Positions 50,859 through 59,474 of a stretch of 64,000 nucleotides of DNA are shown one piece after another. Origin of the DNA: UBA6624 sp964507645 (lineage in GTDB: Bacteria > UBP7 > UBA6624). Location: the NCBI GenBank assembly GCA_964507645.1, contig CAZDPU010000003.1, positions 1 to 64,000 on the forward strand, given 5' to 3'. Under the pieces are notes generated by a model. It was not told where the DNA came from. It made no database searches and saw only the letters and a program-made list of their open reading frames with translations. Position numbers and translations under genes: made by a program. Positions within the stretch are counted from its first letter, which is position 1, and each line of letters opens with the position of its first letter.

Positions 50859-52250
50859 CTAAAAATTATGTTGGAATCCTGCAAAAATATTTTCTTCAGA
50901 GTTTTGTATTTTTTCAAAACCTAAGACAATATTGGTTTTTTCTGAAATTGGTATCCCTAATTTTATTTTTAAGTTTAAATCTAAATCCTCTGGCCACCAA
51001 ACTATACTTTGAAAGTTTATTTTTTTACCCTCATTGGAAAATTCTGCGGCAGTATTACCTCTGAAAGTTCCAGCACCAAAGTTCATATTTTCATTTCTTA
51101 AACCTGTAAAAAAGCTTGTATCAGAATCTTCCCACCATTCATGGTTTAATCCTATATACCAGCTCTCTTTAAAAAATGTAAATCTGACTTCGCTTGCAAG
51201 TTTTTCTGTTGATTGATTTTCATTTTTTAGGTAGAAAAGTCCTATATTGGAAGATCTTTCAAGTTCATTTATGCTTGTGAATGTTGAATTTATAGACTCT
51301 GCTGTCTTGTTTATATTTTCAGTTGTGTTTTTTATATCCTGTAAAAAAGACTCTTCAGAAAGTGATGATGTCATTGCTTCAATGTCATCCAAAATTTCTT
51401 TTAATTCTTTTTCAAGTCCATCTAGTCTTGAGTCTATTTTTAAATTATCAACTTCATTTTTTAACGAGGAGACAGTTTCGTCAGTTTTTTCAAGTATTGA
51501 ATTTAATTGCTCAGGCATCTTTCTGGTAGATTCTTTTATGTTTGATGTTGTTTCGTTTAGGTTTGAAACTACCCCATCCGTCTTGGTGGTTATTTCTTTA
51601 ACAGAATCTCTTAGCTCTTTAGTCATTGTGTCTATGTTTCCTATTGTTGAGCTTAGCTTTGGTCCAATATCATCCATAGTTACACTCATTTCTTCTAGTA
51701 TTCTGTTGACCCCTAACAAAGTTGTGGTTCTTAATTGTTTTATGACGCCTTCTAGCTCCTTTACTGCATCATCTAAATTTGGTGTAGCTTCGTATATCCC
51801 AACAGCGGTTGCTTTATCTTTTAGGAATCCTTCTGGAACATTTTCATTACAGCCAGAATCTTCATCACCTGTTAACTCTTGAGGGTTCTCTTTTCCTTTC
51901 AAGGCACATGTGTAAATATCTAAAGATGCATCTCCAAGAAGGCTTCCCGTATTTACCGTGTAATAGCTTCTGTTTGGAACTCGTATACCTCTATAGAGGC
52001 CCAAAACAACCATTGCCCCTCCGGCATCTGGATCACTGTAAACACTATTTACTGTTCCAACTCTTACACCATTTTGCCTGACATCAGCTCCTCTTACAAG
52101 TCCTTTTACATTCCTGAACCTTACATTAACCTCTAATCCTTTTCTTGATTCAACCGTGTTCCAGCTAAACCAAAAAACCAACACTATTAAAATTGAAATC
52201 GTTAAAAATACGAAAAATCCGAGCTTAATTAGGTGTGATTGGTTATTCAT
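50859..52250 (-). CDS. mlaD: MlaD-like MCE protein with C-terminal beta domain
   Basis: 463 residues, much longer than E. coli MlaD (about 183). One helix (about 9-30), an MCE domain (about 35-125, VNVRFRNVKGLVRGADVRQ), a long helical coiled-coil-like region (about 165-330) with repeats of SLKNEVDNLKIDSRLDGL type, then a strand-rich tail: SWYIGLNHEWWED, GIPISEKTNIVLGF and the end IFAGFQHNF with a terminal Phe, like an outer-membrane strand signal. It could span the periplasm from the MlaEF complex to the outer membrane in one chain. Confidence 0.85.
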   Translation of the reverse strand: MNNQSHLIKLGFFVFLTISILIVLVFWFSWNTVESRKGLEVNVRFRNVKGLVRGADVRQNGVRVGTVNSVYSDPDAGGAMVVLGLYRGIRVPNRSYYTVNTGSLLGDASLDIYTCALKGKENPQELTGDEDSGCNENVPEGFLKDKATAVGIYEATPNLDDAVKELEGVIKQLRTTTLLGVNRILEEMSVTMDDIGPKLSSTIGNIDTMTKELRDSVKEITTKTDGVVSNLNETTSNIKESTRKMPEQLNSILEKTDETVSSLKNEVDNLKIDSRLDGLEKELKEILDDIEAMTSSLSEESFLQDIKNTTENINKTAESINSTFTSINELERSSNIGLFYLKNENQSTEKLASEVRFTFFKESWYIGLNHEWWEDSDTSFFTGLRNENMNFGAGTFRGNTAAEFSNEGKKINFQSIVWWPEDLDLNLKIKLGIPISEKTNIVLGFEKIQNSEENIFAGFQHNF

Positions 52251-52278
52251 TCTTCTCTAATTATAAAATTCTTATTCA

Positions 52279-53046
52279 TTAAGTTGGTAATCCTTTAATA
52301 AACTTGCTTAATTTTCTCAAATTTGTATCCTTGTAATCTGTTTTTTCTGAATTTATAATTTTGTTTAGGTTTTTGTTATCTACAGTTGCTCCAACTACCC
52401 CATCTTCTATAAGTATTGCCTGTGTGCAAACTTCTGATATGAAGGCTATGTCATGGCTTACTATTATTGAGATTTTAGAATTAGACAATGAAGACTTAAT
52501 GATTTCTATTATGCTTCTAGATCTTTGAGGGTCAAGCCCTGTTGTTGGTTCATCAAAAAGCATAATTTCAGGACTTGTTACGAGGGTTCTCGCCAAACCC
52601 ACCCTTCTTGCTTGCCCTCCGGAAAGCTGACTTACAAACCTCTTTCTTATATTTTCAACATTATCCAAGCCAACAGATTCTAAAATTTTTTCAATTTTTG
52701 AATCCCATTCCCCTTTTTCAACCCCTGTTGAATCCATTGCAAATTTCAAATTGCCTTCAACGTTTAAAAAATCAAACAATGCTCCACCTTGAAAAACCAT
52801 GCCTATTTTTTTTGACATCTTTTTTTTCTCAATAATGGTGTTTTTCCAGACTGATTCACCATTTATCAAGATATCACCTTCGTCGGGCCTTAAAAGACCT
52901 CCTATTATTCGCAATAAGGTAGATTTTCCACAACCGCTTTGGCCAAGTATTCCAAAAACACCTTCAGGTATTGAGTGATTAAAATTTTCTAATATTTTTT
53001 CACCTAGGTTATGCCCAAAAGAAATATTTTTAACTTCAATTTTCAT
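52279..53046 (-). CDS. mlaF: MlaF-like ABC ATPase
   Basis: 255 residues. Walker A GQSGCGKST, Q-loop MVFQGGALFDFLNV, signature LSGGQARRVGLART and Walker B IMLFDEPTTGLDP; the QGGALFDSL-type stretch is typical of MlaF. It powers phospholipid transport between membranes with MlaE and MlaD. It starts 3 nt after mlaE and ends 28 nt before mlaD, in the minus direction. Confidence 0.93.
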   Translation of the reverse strand: MKIEVKNISFGHNLGEKILENFNHSIPEGVFGILGQSGCGKSTLLRIIGGLLRPDEGDILINGESVWKNTIIEKKKMSKKIGMVFQGGALFDFLNVEGNLKFAMDSTGVEKGEWDSKIEKILESVGLDNVENIRKRFVSQLSGGQARRVGLARTLVTSPEIMLFDEPTTGLDPQRSRSIIEIIKSSLSNSKISIIVSHDIAFISEVCTQAILIEDGVVGATVDNKNLNKIINSEKTDYKDTNLRKLSKFIKGLPT

Positions 53047-53049
53047 TAT

Positions 53050-53841
53050 TCAAAAAACAAGGACAGTCATTATTAAATTTGCTATGAGTATAAAAGTCAT
53101 AGAGCCTACAACTCCAATTTGAATCCTTCTTGAAAGCTCTTCTGAACTCTGATGAACAGTCCACCCTTGGTAAAAACTAACTATGGTAATTATTGCTCCA
53201 AAAATTACGCTTTTGTAAATTGAATGGAATAATTTTTCTATTTCAAATAGATCCAAGATAGAGAAGGTCCAAGTGCTCCAGGATAAATGAAGAACTCTTT
53301 CAGCGGCAAAATATCCTGCAATATTACCCATTACGCAGCCGAGTATTGTCAAGCAAGGAAGTGCGACCATTAATCCAATAAGCCTTGGAAAAAATAAAAA
53401 TTGAATTGGATCTGTCGATATACTTTTGAGGGCTTCGATTTGTTCAGTAATCTTCATCGTCCCTATAGATGCAGTTATAGCGCTTCCCGTCCTTCCTGCT
53501 ACAACAAGTCCAACCAGTATTGGAACAAGCTGGGTTACTAACATTTGAGTTACCCCGCCTCCCATAAATTCAGCACCTACCCCTGCCCTTCTAACTTCTT
53601 CCGCTATCAAGTAAGATGATGTTACTCCTGCAACAGCACTTGTTATTGCTACTATCCCAAAGGCATTTACTCCAGAGCTTGATGAAAAATATACAAATTC
53701 AGAAAAATAAAACTTGTAAGGTCCATGAAGGCCTTCCCATATAGAAGAGACAAAACTTCCCAGATTTCTAAATGCTCCTCTACCCAAGTCGGAAGACTGT
53801 TCTGTTATGCTTTTTCCTATATTCAAGAATAAACGTTTCAT
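53050..53841 (-). CDS. mlaE: MlaE-like lipid transport permease
   Basis: 263 residues with five or six membrane segments. The MlaE signature is clear: VRRAGVGAEFMGGGVTQML, VVAGRTGSAITASIGTMKIT and EQIEALKSISTDPIQFL. It forms the inner-membrane core of the MCE lipid transporter. TAGAAT 9 nt before its ATG suggests a separate leaderless promoter downstream of the midA-like gene. Confidence 0.94.
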   Translation of the reverse strand: MKRLFLNIGKSITEQSSDLGRGAFRNLGSFVSSIWEGLHGPYKFYFSEFVYFSSSSGVNAFGIVAITSAVAGVTSSYLIAEEVRRAGVGAEFMGGGVTQMLVTQLVPILVGLVVAGRTGSAITASIGTMKITEQIEALKSISTDPIQFLFFPRLIGLMVALPCLTILGCVMGNIAGYFAAERVLHLSWSTWTFSILDLFEIEKLFHSIYKSVIFGAIITIVSFYQGWTVHQSSEELSRRIQIGVVGSMTFILIANLIMTVLVF

Positions 53842-53850
53842 ATATGTTTT

Positions 53851-53856
53851 ATTCTA
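53851..53856 (-). promoter_or_regulatory. Probable -10 hexamer of mlaEFD
   Basis: On the minus strand TAGAAT ends 9 nt before the mlaE ATG at 53841, in the 25-bp gap after the midA-like gene. Confidence 0.4.
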
Positions 53857-53866
53857 GATAAATAAT

Positions 53867-54793
53867 CTATATATCTCCTGTCGCTACTTGAAAAACCTCC
53901 CCCATCCCAAATGGAGAAATTAATTCTTTCATTGACATTCGGCTTTTATAAGAGTCATCTTTCATGAATGTTTTTTCTGATGACTCTATTTTGTCCAAAG
54001 AGAAATTTGTTAATGTTTTGATTTCTAAGTTTTTTAAATTATATTTTTTTGAAAGATCGGAGAATCTTCCCCATCTTACATCTGTTGTCCAGTCTGTTTC
54101 TCCTGGATTTGAAAATGGAGAAATTTGTTTATGTTTTTTAAAACCTCTTAAGCTATCTCCATAGATGCTTTTTTTTCCATAGTCTAAAAAAAGAAAACTT
54201 GAGTTTTTGAAATTTTGTTTTAAGTTTTTTATGAATTTTTCTAAAGATGGATGAAATTCGATAATTTCATTTTCTCTAGGATTCTTTAGATTTTTTAGAA
54301 AATCATTTATTTTTTTAATATTTTTCCATTCATTTTTCCATCTTCCGCTATCGTAAAACCAATGTTCTTCAAGCCATTTTTTTTCCAATTTGAATCTCCT
54401 TGTCGGGAATGCATCTAAAAACTCAATACCCAAAATCAAAGATTCTTTTTTAATTTTCTTTTTAAAGTATTCCTGAGGTTTTATTGTTTCTATATCACTA
54501 TTTTTAGCCCAATCAACAATTGTGTATTTCTTGATTTTCTTCAACGCAGTAACTTGATTTGCAAAATATCCATCCCCCCCACCAAATTCAACAATTTCTT
54601 TATATCCCTTTTTTTCAACTTCAATACAAACCATTTTTGCAAATATGTTACTCAGGTGTATGGGTGTGTAAAAGTCTCCCGAAGCTCCAGGTTCATTTTT
54701 TCTTTTTCTGTAATATCCTCTTTCTGGGTGGTATAGGGCAATTTCCATCCATTCATCAGTTCTATAAGTTTCATTTTTGTTAAGCCATTTCAT
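53867..54793 (-). CDS. MidA/NDUFAF7-like SAM-dependent methyltransferase
   Basis: 308 residues. PGASGDFYTPIHLSNIFAK is the N-terminal block of the DUF185/MidA family, EFGGGDGYFANQV is the SAM-binding loop, and ILGIEFLDAFPTRRF matches SNELLDALP. GETDWTTDVRW corresponds to the TxHVDF region. Eukaryotic NDUFAF7 methylates an Arg of a complex I subunit; bacterial targets are not established. It is divergent from gatC, with 46 bp between starts. Confidence 0.85.
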   Translation of the reverse strand: MKWLNKNETYRTDEWMEIALYHPERGYYRKRKNEPGASGDFYTPIHLSNIFAKMVCIEVEKKGYKEIVEFGGGDGYFANQVTALKKIKKYTIVDWAKNSDIETIKPQEYFKKKIKKESLILGIEFLDAFPTRRFKLEKKWLEEHWFYDSGRWKNEWKNIKKINDFLKNLKNPRENEIIEFHPSLEKFIKNLKQNFKNSSFLFLDYGKKSIYGDSLRGFKKHKQISPFSNPGETDWTTDVRWGRFSDLSKKYNLKNLEIKTLTNFSLDKIESSEKTFMKDDSYKSRMSMKELISPFGMGEVFQVATGDI

Positions 54794-54824
54794 TATTTAG
54801 TATGAATTCTATAATTTGAAATCT

Positions 54825-54830
54825 TATAAT
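54825..54830 (+). promoter_or_regulatory. Consensus -10 hexamer of the gatC-pheS unit
   Basis: A perfect TATAAT ends 9 nt before the gatC ATG at 54840, so the transcript should start within about three bases of the start codon. Confidence 0.6.
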
Positions 54831-54839
54831 TGATACCTG

Positions 54840-55136
54840 ATGAACAGAAGAAATGAATACGAAGAGATCGTTTCAAAGCTTGCTCGTTTGAGCAATCTTG
54901 ATTTAAGTAGCGATGAAATTTCTGTTTATTCAAAAGAATTTCCTAAGCTTTTAGGTTGGATGAATCAGATTTTAGAAAAGAATGTTGAAACCGATGATCA
55001 ATTTCACAAAAAAACAAACGAGGCAGAAGAGGATGTTGAGATAAAGTCCCTTTCAAGGGATGTCATTTTGAAATTAGCAAACACTTCAAAAGACGGTTAT
55101 ATTTCTGCATCTAGGCCAAAAGGAAGAAAAACATAA
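54840..55136 (+). CDS. gatC: GatC-like amidotransferase subunit
   Basis: 98 residues. KLARLSNLDLSSDEISVY and PKLLGWMNQIL match the N-terminal helices of GatC, and the end NTSKDGYISASRP corresponds to the NAP..G.F.VPRV segment, in a shortened form. GatC stabilises GatA in converting Glu-tRNA-Gln or Asp-tRNA-Asn. gatA and gatB are not in the window, so the operon is split. It ends 4 nt before pheS. Confidence 0.75.
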   Translation: MNRRNEYEEIVSKLARLSNLDLSSDEISVYSKEFPKLLGWMNQILEKNVETDDQFHKKTNEAEEDVEIKSLSRDVILKLANTSKDGYISASRPKGRKT

Positions 55137-55140
55137 TCTT

Positions 55141-56121
55141 ATGAAGGGCATCAAAAAGCTCGTTCTTGAATGCTGCAAGCTCATGCTTGAGAAAAATGAG
55201 GTTAATGAAATTTCAGGGATAAGGTCTCGTTATTTAGAGAAAATTACTTCAAATCTAAAATTAATGAAGGGTCTTGACGGAGAGGAAAAAAAATCACTTG
55301 GAATGGAGGTTAATTTAGCAAGGAATGAAATAATTGGAAAATACAAGGAAAGGCTAAAGGAAATTGACAAAGGCAAGGTGTCAAGCTTAAGCAAAGAGCA
55401 TTCCAGGAATAAGTATCTTCCTTCAAACAAAAAGGTTAATGGAAAACTTCATCCACTCGAAATCGTCAAAAGAGAATCGGTTGAAATCTTTAAAACAATG
55501 GGATTCTCAGTTGTTGATGGACCTGAGGTTGAGTCTGAAAAGAATAATTTTTCACTATTGAACATACCAAAAGATCATCCTGCAAGAGATGAAACAGACA
55601 CCTTTTGGCTAAATGGAGATTTGCTTTTAAGGACTCACACGTCCTCAGTTCAATCAAAAGTAATGCAGGAAGAAGAGCTTCCATTAAGGATTATTTGTCC
55701 TGGAAGGGTCTACAGGAGAGAGAATGACGACAGCACGCATGCAAGTGTTTTTCACCAGATAGAAGGCCTTTTAATAGATAGAGAGATTAAATTTTCAGAC
55801 CTTAAAGGCTTGCTGGCTGAATTTTGCAAGGAGTTTTTTGGAGACGTTACTGTTAGATTTAGACCAGATTATTTTCCTTTTACAGAACCATCTGCCGAGG
55901 TTGCAATTGCTTACAGTGGTAATAAAAATGAAAACTGGATTGAGGTTGGTGGTTGTGGGATGGTTCATCCAAATGTTTTAGAAATGTCAGGAATCAACTC
56001 CAAGGACTGGAAGGGTCTGGCTTTCGGGATGGGTGTTGACAGGCTTACCATGCTTAGGTACGGAATAAAGGATATTAGGCTTTTGCTTGAAGGCGGTTCT
56101 AGGTTTATTGAGCAGTTTTGA
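55141..56121 (+). CDS. pheS: Phenylalanyl-tRNA synthetase alpha subunit
   Basis: 326 residues. Class II catalytic domain: HPLEIVKRESVEIFKTMGF, PARDETDTFWL, LRTHTSSVQ, CPGRVYRREN and GFGMGVDRLTMLRYGIKDIR. The N-terminal about 90 residues form the helical tRNA-binding arm. The partner pheT normally follows but is replaced here by folC, which overlaps by 35 bp, so pheT must be elsewhere. Confidence 0.95.
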   Translation: MKGIKKLVLECCKLMLEKNEVNEISGIRSRYLEKITSNLKLMKGLDGEEKKSLGMEVNLARNEIIGKYKERLKEIDKGKVSSLSKEHSRNKYLPSNKKVNGKLHPLEIVKRESVEIFKTMGFSVVDGPEVESEKNNFSLLNIPKDHPARDETDTFWLNGDLLLRTHTSSVQSKVMQEEELPLRIICPGRVYRRENDDSTHASVFHQIEGLLIDREIKFSDLKGLLAEFCKEFFGDVTVRFRPDYFPFTEPSAEVAIAYSGNKNENWIEVGGCGMVHPNVLEMSGINSKDWKGLAFGMGVDRLTMLRYGIKDIRLLLEGGSRFIEQF

Positions 56122-57202
56122 CCCAATAGCCTACAGGGGGGAAAGTTTTGCCCTTTTCGACCTTGCTTTTTTGAAAAAGGCGATTTCAGATTTAAAAATA
56201 AAACCTAAAAATAAAGTAATTACAGTAAGGGGAACCAATGGAAAAACTTCTACTTCTTTGTTTTTAGATTCGATAATTAGGCAAAATAAATTTAGCTGTA
56301 TCGCTTTTATATCTCCTCATGTCTTCAATCCGAATGAGAGGATATTGATAAATGGGACAAAGATAGCCATATCCTTATTGTCAGAATTTGACAAGCTTAT
56401 ATCTATTTATGAAAAAAGTGTAAAAAGGAAGTTTACTTATTTTGAAGCTTTGTTTTTGATCTGTCTTTTTTTAAACAAACAAGAGAAGGTTGATTACTTA
56501 GTGCTAGAAGCAGGACTTGGAGGTCCAAAGGATGCAACAGCATCAGTGCTTTCAGACCTGATTGTTTTAACCTCTATAGGCCTTGACCACCAAGAGTTTT
56601 TGGGAGATACTAGGGAAAAAATACTAAAGTCAAAAACTTCAGACATTAAAAATGTTCAATTGATAACTTTTTCTGAAAACAAAAAGTATAAAGGTTTGTT
56701 TTTAAAAAATGTAATTTATGTCAACTCCAATTCCAAGGAAGGGTTTTTGGAAAAGAATAAAATTTTAGCGATAGCTGCAGCAAATTTTTTAAAAATGAGT
56801 TTAAAGGAGGATGATTTAAAGCTGGATTTTCATATAAATGGACGCTTTCAGGTCTTGAGAAAAAAACCATTTCTTGTTTTGGATGGAGCTCACAATCGAG
56901 AAGGTTTAATCTACCTGTTCGAGAATTTAAAAGATTTCAAAATAAAAAGAGCATTGGTGGGCATGAAGAAAGGAAAGTTGAAAGATTGCGAAGAGGTTAT
57001 CCGTAATTTTGGCTTTGATGAAATTGCATGGTGCGACCTTCCTCAACCCTGGGATTCAGATTCTCCTCCAAAAGATTGGGATTTTTTAAAAACAGATTCT
57101 GAAATATTAGAATGGGTTCTCAAGAGTAAAAAAGATTCTCTTATTGTTGGGTCTTTGTATCTGAGCTCTAGATTATTGAAATTATTTAATGGAAAATTAT
57201 AG
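56087..57202 (+). CDS. folC: Folylpolyglutamate/dihydrofolate synthase
   Basis: 371 residues from a TTG inside the pheS 3' end; a TTG at 56108 is an alternative. Mur-ligase fold: P-loop VRGTNGKTSTSLF (GTNGKGS is usual), FISPHVFNPNERILING, LEAGLGGPKDAT, TSIGLDHQEFLGDT and the C-terminal FLVLDGAHNREGL. It adds Glu to folates. Shorter than the typical 420 residues, mainly at the C-terminus. folE2 elsewhere in the window belongs to the same pathway. Confidence 0.92.
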   Translation: MKAVLGLLSSFDPIAYRGESFALFDLAFLKKAISDLKIKPKNKVITVRGTNGKTSTSLFLDSIIRQNKFSCIAFISPHVFNPNERILINGTKIAISLLSEFDKLISIYEKSVKRKFTYFEALFLICLFLNKQEKVDYLVLEAGLGGPKDATASVLSDLIVLTSIGLDHQEFLGDTREKILKSKTSDIKNVQLITFSENKKYKGLFLKNVIYVNSNSKEGFLEKNKILAIAAANFLKMSLKEDDLKLDFHINGRFQVLRKKPFLVLDGAHNREGLIYLFENLKDFKIKRALVGMKKGKLKDCEEVIRNFGFDEIAWCDLPQPWDSDSPPKDWDFLKTDSEILEWVLKSKKDSLIVGSLYLSSRLLKLFNGKL

Positions 57203-57587
57203 AAAAGAATCAGGGTTTAAAGGTTTTGTTTTTAGACATTCAAAACAGTTGTATGTTCTTTTTATCTCAATCGTTTCTTTCTTCTTTTTCATCAAAGCTT
57301 ATGGAGATGAAAATTCTTTTGAAGTTTTTGAAAAAAGGTCGGACAATGTCAGTATTTATGTTGGATCTTTTACTGATTCAGAAGCTTTAGAAAGTTTTTT
57401 GTCTAAATTTTCATCTTGGTCAAATGAAGAGTCTCTAAACCTATATCCTCCTCCTTATATAAAAGTTAAAAGAGATAATAACAATATGATAGTAACTTGG
57501 GGTCCTTTCAAGCATGATTACGCAAAAGGCATGTTGGAAAAGATATTAAATAGATGGAATGTACTGGCGGAAATAAAAAATGAGTGA
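57189..57587 (+). CDS. Single-pass membrane protein with SPOR-like domain
   Basis: 132 residues. One membrane helix (about 20-40, LYVLFISIVSFFFFI) precedes a domain reading VSIYVGSFTDSEALESFLSK and, at the end, VTWGPFKHDYAKGMLEKIL. This matches the SPOR pattern (V.VGxF, A...L..L, GPF), which binds denuded septal peptidoglycan. A cell-division role is inferred. It overlaps folC and the polyprenyl synthase at its two ends. Confidence 0.55.
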   Translation: MENYRKESGFKGFVFRHSKQLYVLFISIVSFFFFIKAYGDENSFEVFEKRSDNVSIYVGSFTDSEALESFLSKFSSWSNEESLNLYPPPYIKVKRDNNNMIVTWGPFKHDYAKGMLEKILNRWNVLAEIKNE

Positions 57588-58572
57588 TTTCTCTTCTCTT
57601 TGGTCGAATCTGGACAAGTCTGTTATAGATGATTTAAATAGAGAGTGTGATAAGCTTTCAGGAGAGCCAGATGGAGAATGGTATGACGAAGTTTTATATC
57701 ATATTGCAAAAACTGGAGGGAAGAGAGTTAGGCCAAAGTTCCTACTTATTATGCTTGATTTTTTCAAATGCAAGATCGATAAGAGGGCTATAAAACTTGG
57801 TGCGCTTGTTGAAACATTGCATCAAGTCAGTCTTTTACATGATGACGTGGTTGACGATGCCCCGAAAAGAAGATCAGAAATAAGTGTAAATTTGGGATGG
57901 GGTCCAAAAACAGCAATACTTCTAGGAGATTTTTTACTAGGTAGGGTTTTGGAGGTTTTATCAGAAGATCATGACAGAAAGGTTATAGGAGATTTTGCAA
58001 GAGCTTCAAGAGCTTTATCAAGAGGAATTCTTTTAGAGCATGAAGCTAGATATGATTTTCAAGTTTCCGATGGCCTTCTTTCCAGGATAGCTCAAGAAAA
58101 AACAGGCTCTCTTTTCAGGCTTTCAGCTGAGATTTCGGGGAGAATAGCTGGACTTAATGAAGACAAGATTAAATCTTTAGCTTTTGCTGGAGAGTTAATA
58201 GGGGAAAGTTTTCAGCTAATTGATGATTGTTTAGATTGGGTTGGTGGGGAGAGCGTCGTTGGAAAACCTACCGGACATGACCTTTTGGAAGGTTTTGTGA
58301 ATAGGCCTTTGGTCCGTTTGCGAGAAAAGCATATTTTTGAACCCGGAGATTATCCAAGAAAACATGATATAAAAAAATGGAAGATTTGGGTAAAAGACAA
58401 TATTGCTGAAATAAGCAACTTAATGATGGATAAAAATATAGTTGAGGATTGCATAACAGAGGCTGAGTCACTTTTAAAAGAGGCATTTGAGATCATGGAG
58501 TCGATTCTCCCGAAAGACTGTGACTTTAGCCCTAAATCATGGCTTGAGATTTTTTCAAGGAGGATGAAATGA
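57580..58572 (+). CDS. Polyprenyl diphosphate synthase
   Basis: 330 residues, trans-prenyltransferase family. First Asp-rich motif LLHDDVVDDAPKRR, GGKRVRPKFLLIM near the N-terminus, and the second motif QLIDDCLDWVG. The residue before the first motif is small, suggesting a long-chain product (quinone side chain), but chain length cannot be fixed. It overlaps sppA by 4 bp. Confidence 0.92.
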   Translation: MSDFSSLWSNLDKSVIDDLNRECDKLSGEPDGEWYDEVLYHIAKTGGKRVRPKFLLIMLDFFKCKIDKRAIKLGALVETLHQVSLLHDDVVDDAPKRRSEISVNLGWGPKTAILLGDFLLGRVLEVLSEDHDRKVIGDFARASRALSRGILLEHEARYDFQVSDGLLSRIAQEKTGSLFRLSAEISGRIAGLNEDKIKSLAFAGELIGESFQLIDDCLDWVGGESVVGKPTGHDLLEGFVNRPLVRLREKHIFEPGDYPRKHDIKKWKIWVKDNIAEISNLMMDKNIVEDCITEAESLLKEAFEIMESILPKDCDFSPKSWLEIFSRRMK

Positions 58573-59459
58573 AGAATAAGAAAGGATGGATCGTGTTTTT
58601 TGTTATATTGCTTTTGACGGTTTTTATAGATGATAGTGATTTAAATTACTCAACAGGATCTAGTATAGCTCTGCTTGATATCAAAGGTGCAATAATGCAG
58701 GAATCTTCTGGAATGAATGTTGGAAGCAGGGCTGTTGCAAATGCTATTTTAGATGCAGCAAAAAATGACAACATTAAGGCTCTTTTCTTGGATATAAATA
58801 GTCCTGGAGGAACTGTTGGAGGTTCTCAGGAAATATATTGGGCATTAAGAAAATTTAGAGAGGCAGAATACATAGATGAAAACATGTTGACAAAAAACAA
58901 GATAATACATTCTTACATTGGAGAGCTTGGTGCTTCAGGAGGCTATTATGCTGCAAGTGCTTCGAATCATATTTCATCACTACCCTCTTCTCTTGTGGGC
59001 TCAATAGGCGTTATTTTTTCAAATTTTAATTTTGTGAAGCTTATGGAAAAAGTTGGAATTCAAGATCAAACCTTTACGGCTGGAGAGTACAAGGACCTGG
59101 GGAGCTCTTTCAAGGATATGAGTGACGAAGACAGAATTGTTATCCAGGAGATGATAGATGAATCCTATGAAGTCTTTGTTCAGGATGTTGCTTGGGGAAG
59201 GAAGGACTTAGGTGTTGAAGGCGTAAGAAGTCTTGCAAATGGCTGGGTGTATTCAGGGAATAAAGCTTTAGAAAATGGATTAATTGATGCTGTTGTTTAC
59301 AGTTATGAGGATGCTTTAAACTATCTTTGTAAAGAGGTAGGAGAGAGTAATGGTTGTAAAACTTTTTCAATTACCCCAGAGTCAGACCCTTTCGGAGACA
59401 TATTTAATATTCTTGGCCGTTTTAGCTTTTTAAATAAAGAGCTTTTTGCAATTTATTAA
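58569..59459 (+). CDS. sppA: Signal peptide peptidase SppA (S49 family)
   Basis: 296 residues. One N-terminal helix anchors the protein in the inner membrane. The catalytic Ser is in GELGASGGYYAAS (S123) and the Lys in GEYKDLGSS (K175), as in short S49 peptidases; INSPGGTVGGS is the oxyanion strand. It degrades cleaved signal peptides. A strong AAGGAGG at 58557-58563, 5 nt before the ATG, makes it one of the few genes here with a clear Shine-Dalgarno sequence. Confidence 0.93.
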   Translation: MKNKKGWIVFFVILLLTVFIDDSDLNYSTGSSIALLDIKGAIMQESSGMNVGSRAVANAILDAAKNDNIKALFLDINSPGGTVGGSQEIYWALRKFREAEYIDENMLTKNKIIHSYIGELGASGGYYAASASNHISSLPSSLVGSIGVIFSNFNFVKLMEKVGIQDQTFTAGEYKDLGSSFKDMSDEDRIVIQEMIDESYEVFVQDVAWGRKDLGVEGVRSLANGWVYSGNKALENGLIDAVVYSYEDALNYLCKEVGESNGCKTFSITPESDPFGDIFNILGRFSFLNKELFAIY

Positions 59460-59461
59460 AT

Positions 59462-59467
59462 TAAAAT
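59462..59467 (+). promoter_or_regulatory. Probable -10 hexamer of the ferredoxin-fusion gene
   Basis: TAAAAT ends 7 nt before the ATG at 59475. Confidence 0.35.
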
Positions 59468-59474
59468 ACCATCG

